Assembly (NCBI GenBank): GCA_001725325.1 | Contig: MEFY01000002.1 | Location: forward strand, 2,359,559-2,423,558 | Reading direction: 5' to 3' | DNA length: 64,000 nt | Origin: Leifsonia sp. SCN 70-46 | GTDB taxonomy: Bacteria; Actinomycetota; Actinomycetes; Actinomycetales; Microbacteriaceae | In this document: positions 58,544 to 64,000 of the stretch, one piece after another | How the letters are laid out: the number at the start of each line of letters is the position of its first letter | Position numbering within the stretch: the first letter of the stretch is position 1 | Position numbers and translations under genes: made by a program | Notes under the pieces: model-generated | Seen by the model: the letters and a program-made list of their open reading frames with translations, nothing else | Told to the model about the DNA's origin: nothing | The model's database searches: none

Positions 58544-59533
58544 GTGCCAGCAGAAGGTTCGTCGCCCAGGATCCCCGTGGAGGAGCGGCTCTTCAGCCTC
58601 GTCCTCGCGCTCCTCGCGACCGACGCGGGTCTCACCAAGAACGAGATCCTCTCGACCGTGCAGGGCTACAGCCAGAAGTACTCGCACTCCGGCGACAACG
58701 CCAACCTCGAGCGGCAGTTCGAGCGCGACAAGGACGACATCCGCGAGCTCGGCGTGCCGCTCGAGACCCTCGACAGCCCCGGGCAGGCCGGCAACAACCA
58801 GAACCTGCGCTACCGCATCCCGCGCGGCGCGTACGAGCTGCCCGCCGACATCTCGTTCTCCCCTGAGGAGACCGCGCTGCTCAACCTCGCCGCCATGGTG
58901 TGGCGCGAGGGGTCGATCTCGGAGCAGTCGCGCCGAGCCATCATGAAGCTGCGCTCGCTGGGCGTGTCGACGTCCGAGCCCGTGCTGAGCTACGCGCCGC
59001 GCGTGCGCGTGCGCGACGCGGCGTTCGAGCCCCTGAGCGCCGCGCTCGAGAAGCGCCAGCTCGTGCGCTTCGCCTACCTCAAGCCGGGGGAGGGGGAGTC
59101 GACGGTACGCACCGTGGCCCCGCTCGCCCTCGTGCAGCACCAGGGCCGCTGGCACCTCTACGCCGACGACGGCGGCACGGCGAAGACGTTCCTGCTGCGC
59201 CGCATCGTGGGCCAGGTCGCGACGCTGCCCACGACGTTCCCGGCCCCGCCCGCCGACACGAAGGATCGCGCCCTGCTCGAGCTCGAGGATGTCTGGGACC
59301 GCCACACCGCCGTCGTCGAGGTCGAGCCCGGCACCGACGCCGCGACGCGCCTGCGCCGCCGCCGGGGGTCGAGCGTCACGGAGTCGGGCGCCCTCGAGCT
59401 GCACTACTCCGACTCGAACATCTTCGCCGACGAGCTCGCGGGCTTCGGCCCCGAGGTGCTCGTCATGTCACCCCCGCAGCTGCGGGACGCCGTGCGCGCC
59501 CGCCTCGAGCGGACGGCGGCAGACCATGGCTGA
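58544..59533 (+). CDS. pafB: WYL-domain transcriptional regulator PafB
   Basis: One half of the PafBC activator, which controls the LexA-independent DNA-damage response in mycobacteria. It begins with a winged-helix region (EERLFSLVLALLATDAGLTK), then a WYL domain (about 160-240: RFAYLKPGEG, APLALVQHQGRWHLYAD with W-x-L-Y in place of W-Y-L) and a WCX C-terminus (LELHYSDSNIFADELAGFG). 329 residues. It overlaps pafC by eight bases and is preceded by its own leaderless promoter. The neighbouring gene pafA, which gave the name, is absent here. Confidence 0.93.
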   Translation: MPAEGSSPRIPVEERLFSLVLALLATDAGLTKNEILSTVQGYSQKYSHSGDNANLERQFERDKDDIRELGVPLETLDSPGQAGNNQNLRYRIPRGAYELPADISFSPEETALLNLAAMVWREGSISEQSRRAIMKLRSLGVSTSEPVLSYAPRVRVRDAAFEPLSAALEKRQLVRFAYLKPGEGESTVRTVAPLALVQHQGRWHLYADDGGTAKTFLLRRIVGQVATLPTTFPAPPADTKDRALLELEDVWDRHTAVVEVEPGTDAATRLRRRRGSSVTESGALELHYSDSNIFADELAGFGPEVLVMSPPQLRDAVRARLERTAADHG

Positions 59534-60503
59534 GCGCGCCAAGCCCCGGCAGGCGCAGGACAAGCTCGCGTTCCTGCTCTCCCTCGTGCCCTACCTCATG
59601 GACCACGACCGAGTGAGCGTGTCGACGGCCGCGGCGCACTTCGGCGTTCCCGCCGAGCAGATCAGGGAGGCCGTGCGCCTCATCGGCGTGTCGGGCATCC
59701 CCGGCGAGACCGCGACGTACCAGCACGGCGACCTGTTCGACATCGCCTGGGACGACTTCGAGGAGAACGACGAGATCGTGCTCACGAACCTCGTCGCGAT
59801 CGACGACTCGCCGCGCTTCTCGGCGCGCGAGGCCGCGGCCCTCATCGCGGGGCTGCAGTACCTCTCGGCGCTGCCCGAGCACACCGACCGCGAGGCGATC
59901 GCGACCCTCACGGCCAAGCTCTCGCGCGGCGCGTCGGCCGAGCCCAGCCAGGTCGCCGTCGAGGCGTCGGAGGCCGACGAGACCCTCGCCCTCGCGCGCG
60001 AGTCGGTCGAGAAGGGCGTGCAGCTCTCGTTCGACTACCTCAACTCGCAGGGCCAGGCGGAGCGCCGCCGCGTCGACCCGCTGCGCGTCGAGTCGATCGA
60101 CGCCGACTGGTACCTGCGCGGCTGGGACCACGGCCGTGGGGCCGTGCGCACGTTCCGCCTCGACCGCGCGTCGAACCCCGAGATCACCGCCGAGGCCATC
60201 ACCCACAGCGTGAGCGACGTCGCGCTGCCCGACAAGCTCTTCGAGGGCTCGGTCGACGACCTCATCGTCACCCTCGACGTCGCACCGGGCGCCCTGCAGC
60301 TGCTCGCCGACTACATCCCCGAGAACGCGACGACCGTCGAGCACGACGGGCGCCTGCGCACGACCGTGCACGTCTCGCACTACCACGGCCTCAAACGGCT
60401 CATCGCGGGCATGCCCGGGGTCGTGACCGTCGTCGAGCCCGCGGAGGCCCGCGCCGTCGTGGCGGAGTGGGCGGCCGCGGGGGCGGCGCGGTACCGCTCG
60501 TGA
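59526..60503 (+). CDS. pafC: WYL-domain transcriptional regulator PafC
   Basis: Partner of PafB, 325 residues. The N-terminal wHTH is QDKLAFLLSLVPYLMDHDRV followed by VSTAAAHFGVPAEQIREAVR. The WYL domain contains LSFDYLNSQGQAERRRVDPL and DWYLRGWDHGRGAVRTFRLD with the W-Y-L motif intact. The WCX domain ends near MPGVVTVVEPAEARAVVAEW. ATG 59526 lies in the end of pafB, and its stop overlaps the next gene in GTGA, so three genes are coupled. Confidence 0.93.
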   Translation: MAERAKPRQAQDKLAFLLSLVPYLMDHDRVSVSTAAAHFGVPAEQIREAVRLIGVSGIPGETATYQHGDLFDIAWDDFEENDEIVLTNLVAIDDSPRFSAREAAALIAGLQYLSALPEHTDREAIATLTAKLSRGASAEPSQVAVEASEADETLALARESVEKGVQLSFDYLNSQGQAERRRVDPLRVESIDADWYLRGWDHGRGAVRTFRLDRASNPEITAEAITHSVSDVALPDKLFEGSVDDLIVTLDVAPGALQLLADYIPENATTVEHDGRLRTTVHVSHYHGLKRLIAGMPGVVTVVEPAEARAVVAEWAAAGAARYRS

Positions 60504-60853
60504 TCCAGTGGTGGGGCTGGATCCTCATCTGGTCGGGGCTCGTGATCGCCCTCCTCGCGATGCTCGCGCTGTTCGCGTGGTGGCTGTTCCGCAAGGCCAT
60601 GCGCGTGCTCGACGACCTCGGCGAGCTCGCCGACAGCACCGAGGTGTTCGACCGCGTCGACGAGTCCGAGCTGCCGAAGCAGACCCTGGCCGTGCTCGCC
60701 GACCTCCGCGAGGTGCGGGCGCGCGAGGATGCCCGCAGGGCGCACCGCGCCCGGCGCCGCAGCGAGCGGCACCGCCGCCGCCTCGAACGGGCCCGCCGCA
60801 TCACGTCCGTGGACGCCTCGAAGACCCGGTGGCCAGCGGACTGGTACCGGTGA
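60500..60853 (+). CDS. Small membrane protein between pafC and tatA
   Basis: A 117-residue protein with one N-terminal hydrophobic helix (about 3-33: VIQWWGWILIWSGLVIALLA) and a long cytoplasmic, strongly basic tail (RAREDARRAHRARRRSERHR). The middle (LDDLGELADSTEVFDRVDES) may form a short coiled coil. The family is found at this locus in related actinobacteria, as far as I recall, but has no function assigned. GTG 60500 overlaps the pafC stop by four bases. It is transcribed just ahead of tatA. Confidence 0.8.
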   Translation: MIQWWGWILIWSGLVIALLAMLALFAWWLFRKAMRVLDDLGELADSTEVFDRVDESELPKQTLAVLADLREVRAREDARRAHRARRRSERHRRRLERARRITSVDASKTRWPADWYR

Positions 60854-60900
60854 CGGTTATCATGGGATCTCACCAGTAGGTACGGGACAGGGAGTTTTCG

Positions 60901-61131
60901 ATGGGCATCTTCGGCAACGCGTTCGGGTGGCCGCATCTCATCGTCCTGCTCGTCATCATCCTGCTGCTGTTCGGAGCGCCCAAGCTCCCCGGCCTCGCCC
61001 GCAGCCTCGGCCAGTCGATGCGCATCTTCCGCGGCGAGATGAAGACCATGAAGGACGAGAACGGCAAGGACGTCCCGGTCACCGATGACCCCGCTACCGA
61101 GGCCGACGGCACCACCAAGCCGAAGCCGTAG
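60901..61131 (+). CDS. tatA: Sec-independent translocase subunit TatA
   Basis: A 76-residue pore-forming component of the twin-arginine export system. The single N-terminal helix (GWPHLIVLLVIILLLFGAPK) is followed by the conserved amphipathic helix LPGLARSLGQSMRIFRGEMK and an acidic tail. A Gly-Trp-Pro-His start replaces the GxxxLxxI-type start of E. coli, as in other actinobacteria. ATG 60901 follows CAGGGAG. tatC follows after five bases. Confidence 0.95.
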   Translation: MGIFGNAFGWPHLIVLLVIILLLFGAPKLPGLARSLGQSMRIFRGEMKTMKDENGKDVPVTDDPATEADGTTKPKP

Positions 61132-61136
61132 CCTCG

Positions 61137-61991
61137 ATGGCCACCCGTACCGGGCGGTGGCGCACGAAGGGTGACCAGCGCATGTCGCTGGGCGACCACC
61201 TCCGCGAACTGCGCAAGCGCCTGTTCATCTCCGCCATCGCCATCGTGGTGGCCGCCGCCGTCGCCTTCATCAACTGGGGCTGGCTGAGCGACCTCCTGCA
61301 GCTGCCCGTGAAGCTCACGAGCCTCACGACGTTCGTGCAGGACGGCATGCGCGTGCCCATCACGCAGCTCGCCGAGAACCACAACGCGACGATCAGCTAC
61401 ACGACCGTGTCGAGCGCCTTCGACCTCACCGTGCAGATCGGCCTCACGTGCGCGATCCTGCTCGCGAGTCCCGTGTGGCTCTACCAGGTGTTCGCGTTCC
61501 TCGTCCCGGGCCTCACGGGACGCGAGAAGAAGTACACCTTCGGCTTCTTCTTCTCGGCCGTGCCGCTCTTCCTCGCGGGCGGCGTGGTGGGGTGGCTGCT
61601 CTTCCCGCACATGGTCGAGCTGCTGGCATCCTTCACGCCCGGGCAGGACTCGATCCTGCTCGACGCCAAGTACTACTACGACTTCATCATCAAGCTCGTG
61701 CTCGCGGTGGGCGTGGGCTTCGTGCTGCCGGTGTTCCTCGTGCTGCTCAACTTCGTGGGCGTGCTGAGCGCCCAGACGATCCTCAGGGGATGGCGCGTCG
61801 CGGTGCTCATCATCGCGCTGTTCTGCGCCGTGGCGACCCCGGCCGTCGACGTGATCTCGATGTTCCTGCTCGCGATCCCCATGGTCGCCCTCTACTTCGC
61901 GGCGGTGCTCGTGGCGACCCTCCACGACCGCGGAGCGGCCCGGCGGCTCGCGCGCATCACGACCGACGACGTCGCCGTGGCAGACCTGTGA
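61137..61991 (+). CDS. tatC: Sec-independent translocase subunit TatC
   Basis: A 284-residue receptor subunit of the Tat system. Six helices are visible. The conserved MSLGDHLRELRKRLFISAIA marks the N-terminal cytoplasmic region with the LxELRxR signal-peptide-binding motif. VWLYQVFAFLVPGLTGREKK and FAFLGG-like FFSAVPLFLAGGVVGWLLF follow. ATG 61137 gives the longer basic N-terminus; ATG 61182 (MSLGDHL) is a possible alternative start. The stop overlaps the helicase in GTGA. Confidence 0.95.
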   Translation: MATRTGRWRTKGDQRMSLGDHLRELRKRLFISAIAIVVAAAVAFINWGWLSDLLQLPVKLTSLTTFVQDGMRVPITQLAENHNATISYTTVSSAFDLTVQIGLTCAILLASPVWLYQVFAFLVPGLTGREKKYTFGFFFSAVPLFLAGGVVGWLLFPHMVELLASFTPGQDSILLDAKYYYDFIIKLVLAVGVGFVLPVFLVLLNFVGVLSAQTILRGWRVAVLIIALFCAVATPAVDVISMFLLAIPMVALYFAAVLVATLHDRGAARRLARITTDDVAVADL

Positions 61992-64000
61992 CCGACCAGC
62001 TGAGCGCCGCCGACCGGTTCGCGGCGGCGAAGCGGCGGGCGGGGCATCCCCTCATCGAGGCGTTCCGGGCGGCGCAGCGGTTCGACCTCGACGCCTACCA
62101 GCTCGCGGCGTGCGAGGTCGTCGACGATGGCAAGAGCGTGCTCGTCGCGGCCCCGACGGGCGCGGGCAAGACGATCATCGCCGAGTTCGCGATCTACCGG
62201 GCCATGCGGAGCGCCGCCGACAAGGTGTTCTACACGGCGCCCATGAAGGCGCTGAGCAACCAGAAGTTCCAAGAGCTGCAGGCCGAGTACGGCGAGGAGA
62301 ACGTCGGCCTGCTCACGGGCGACACGAACATCAACTCGCACGCGCGCATCGTCGTCATGACGACAGAGGTGCTGCGCAACATGCTCTACGCCGACTCCGA
62401 CCTGCTGCGCGACCTCGCTGTCGTCGTCATGGACGAGGTGCACTTCCTCGCCGACCGCTTCCGCGGCGCCGTGTGGGAGGAGGTCATCATCCACCTGCCC
62501 CAGCACGTGCGCATGGTCTCCCTGAGCGCGACGGTCTCCAACGCCGAGGAGTTCGGCGACTGGCTGCAGGCCGTGCGCGGCGACACCGAGGTCATCGTCT
62601 CGGAGGACCGTCCGGTGCCGCTCGACCAGCACATCCTCATGCGCGGCAAGCTCGTCGACCTCTTCGACTCGTCGGGTCTCGTCGCGACCCACCGCGTGAA
62701 CCCCGAGCTCGTGCAGATGGCCCGCTACGGCGGCCGCACCATCAGCTCGCGGCAGATGCAGGACGTCGGCCGACGCCACTCGAAGGGCGGGCGGCCCGAC
62801 TTCCAGCGCGTCGACCGTCCGGAGGTCGTCAAGCTCCTCGACGGCAAGAACCTGCTGCCCGCGATCTTCTTCGTGTTCAGCCGGGTGGGGTGCGACCAGG
62901 CCGTCACGACGGTGCTGCGCTCGGGCATCCGCCTCACCACCCCCGCGGAGCGCGACGAGATCCGGGCCATCGTGGAGGAGCGCTGCCGCACCCTGCTCGA
63001 CGAGGATCTGGCCGTGCTCGGCTACTGGGACTGGCTCACGGGCCTCGAGCGCGGGGTTGCCGCCCATCACGCCGGCCTCCTGCCCGCCTTCAAGGAGGTG
63101 GTCGAAGAGCTCTTCCAGAAGAAGCTGGTCAAGGTCGTGTTCGCCACCGAGACGCTCGCGCTCGGCATCAACATGCCCGCGCGCACCGTCGTGCTCGAGA
63201 AGCTCGAGAAGTTCAACGGCGAGGCGCGCGTGCCCATCACGCCGGGGGAGTACACGCAGCTCACGGGTCGCGCCGGCCGCCGCGGCATCGACGTCGAGGG
63301 GCACTCCGTCATCCAGTGGGTCGACGGGCTCGACCCCCAGGCGGTCGCGTCGCTCGCGAGCAGGCGCACCTACCCGCTCAACTCGAGCTTCAAGCCCACG
63401 TACAACATGGCGGTCAACCTCATCGAGCAGTTCGGACGCGAGCGCACGCGCGAGATCCTCGAGTCGAGCTTCGCGCAGTTCCAGGCCGACCGCGCCGTCG
63501 TCGACCTCGCCCGGAAGGTGCGGTCGCAGCAGCAGTCGCTCGACGGCTACGCGAACTCGATGAAGTGCCACCTGGGCGACTTCTCGGAGTACTCGACGCT
63601 GCGCCGCGAGCTCACCGACCTCGAGCGCAAGGGCATCTCGAACACGGCGTCGCGCGCGGAGCGCGACCGCCGCCAGCGCCAGCTCTCCGACCTGCGCCGC
63701 CGCATGAAGCAGCACCCGTGCCACGCGTGCCCCGAGCGCGAGTCGCACGCGCGCTGGGCGGAGCGCTACTGGAAGCTCAAGCGCGAGACCGACCAGCTCA
63801 CCGCCCAGATCCGCACGCGCACGGGGGCCGTCGCCAAGGTGTTCGACCGCGTCACCGACGTGCTCGTGCGCCTCGGCTACCTCGAGCCGGGGGAGGGCTC
63901 CGACCTCGTCCTGAGCCCCGACGGCAGGATGCTGCGCCGCATCTACGGGGAGCGCGACCTCCTCGTCGCCGAGTCGCTGCGCCGCGGCTTCTGGGACGAC
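61988..64000 (+). CDS. helY: Ski2/Mtr4-like DEAD-box RNA helicase HelY (3' partial)
   Basis: Large superfamily 2 helicase that runs off the window; 671 codons are visible without a stop. Walker A is AAPTGAGKTII, motif II is VVMDEVHFLADR (DEVH), motif III is LSATVSN and motif VI is QLTGRAGRRGIDV. A second RecA domain with AAHHAGLLPAFKEVVEELF and the beginning of the C-terminal helical region (HPCHACPERESHARWAERYW) follow, as in mycobacterial HelY. GTG 61988 overlaps the tatC stop. Family members are usually about 800-900 residues, so roughly 150-200 are missing. Confidence 0.93.
   Translation, partial: MTDQLSAADRFAAAKRRAGHPLIEAFRAAQRFDLDAYQLAACEVVDDGKSVLVAAPTGAGKTIIAEFAIYRAMRSAADKVFYTAPMKALSNQKFQELQAEYGEENVGLLTGDTNINSHARIVVMTTEVLRNMLYADSDLLRDLAVVVMDEVHFLADRFRGAVWEEVIIHLPQHVRMVSLSATVSNAEEFGDWLQAVRGDTEVIVSEDRPVPLDQHILMRGKLVDLFDSSGLVATHRVNPELVQMARYGGRTISSRQMQDVGRRHSKGGRPDFQRVDRPEVVKLLDGKNLLPAIFFVFSRVGCDQAVTTVLRSGIRLTTPAERDEIRAIVEERCRTLLDEDLAVLGYWDWLTGLERGVAAHHAGLLPAFKEVVEELFQKKLVKVVFATETLALGINMPARTVVLEKLEKFNGEARVPITPGEYTQLTGRAGRRGIDVEGHSVIQWVDGLDPQAVASLASRRTYPLNSSFKPTYNMAVNLIEQFGRERTREILESSFAQFQADRAVVDLARKVRSQQQSLDGYANSMKCHLGDFSEYSTLRRELTDLERKGISNTASRAERDRRQRQLSDLRRRMKQHPCHACPERESHARWAERYWKLKRETDQLTAQIRTRTGAVAKVFDRVTDVLVRLGYLEPGEGSDLVLSPDGRMLRRIYGERDLLVAESLRRGFWDD

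Noticed and set aside
60380-60900. Reverse-strand gene opposite the small membrane protein before tatA
   Set aside because: The forward GTG overlaps the pafC stop and gives a clear helix plus basic tail; the reverse frames have low-complexity, domain-free translations.

Overview
The window reads as core chromosome of a very high-GC actinobacterium, most likely a member of Microbacteriaceae. The reasons are the PafB-PafC-TatA-TatC-HelY gene order, the mycothiol ligase MshC, an ImuA-ImuB-DnaE2 mutasome cassette under an actinobacterial LexA box, DUF2510 membrane proteins, and a recurring TAnnnT -10 box placed 6-8 bases before an ATG/GTG start (leaderless genes). I see no insertion sequence, prophage, integrase, CRISPR array or clear compositional island. 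About 62 protein genes and one tRNA-Leu fill nearly all the sequence. No gene-free stretch exceeds 300 bases, and both edge genes (an APC permease on the left, HelY on the right) are cut by the window.

Layout. 1-5.3 kb: permease, D,D-carboxypeptidase, fatty-acid desaturase, then a reverse GNAT/SGNH-esterase pair. 5.4-9.2 kb: two GlsB-like membrane proteins, each closed by a terminator, DNA polymerase IV and a DEAD/DEAH helicase. 9.3-15.4 kb (reverse): cold-shock protein and the SOS mutasome dnaE2-imuB-imuA. 15.4-19.1 kb: membrane and hypothetical proteins, a duplicated-domain protein with a proline-rich linker, an SRPBCC protein and an NAD(P)-binding oxidoreductase whose start codon sits in a 15-bp perfect inverted repeat. 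19.2-26.2 kb: the most unusual stretch, with a Ser/Thr kinase-GAF fusion and three paralogous SGNH-fold proteins that have lost every catalytic residue, two of them fused to a C-terminal GAF domain. 26.2-31.7 kb: an orphan DarT-like ADP-ribosyltransferase, an Eis-type acetyltransferase, a DUF4287 protein, and an overlapping reverse operon pcp-mycoredoxin-ggt. 31.7-37.6 kb: an ABC exporter, RNase HI and three DUF2510 proteins. 37.7-46.7 kb: LLM oxidoreductase, DUF2207 protein, histidine phosphatase, glutathione peroxidase, acyl-CoA ligase, DnaJ-NERD fusion, PPOX protein, phosphotransferase, MarR regulator and an EEP-family protein. 46.8-49.7 kb: two anchored or secreted Asp/His/Gly-tailed proteins facing a two-component system. 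49.7-54.8 kb: tRNA-Leu, M20 peptidase, UppP, MshC and an ECF42 sigma/DGPF pair. 54.8-64 kb: PAC2, HAD, TrmI, FKBP lipoprotein, PafB, PafC, small membrane protein, TatA, TatC and HelY. The Pup-proteasome genes normally found in this last neighbourhood are absent.

How the genes connect. DNA-damage functions recur: DinB, the LexA-controlled mutasome and the LexA-independent activator PafBC. Thiol and redox functions (MshC, mycoredoxin, glutathione peroxidase) and cell-envelope functions (D,D-carboxypeptidase, UppP, Tat) are also well represented. The best candidates for something undescribed are the pseudo-SGNH/GAF/kinase cluster, the Asp/His-rich tail proteins that share two promoter words with the adjacent sensor-kinase gene, and the frequent use of leaderless starts, including stop codons that double as the next gene's -10 box.
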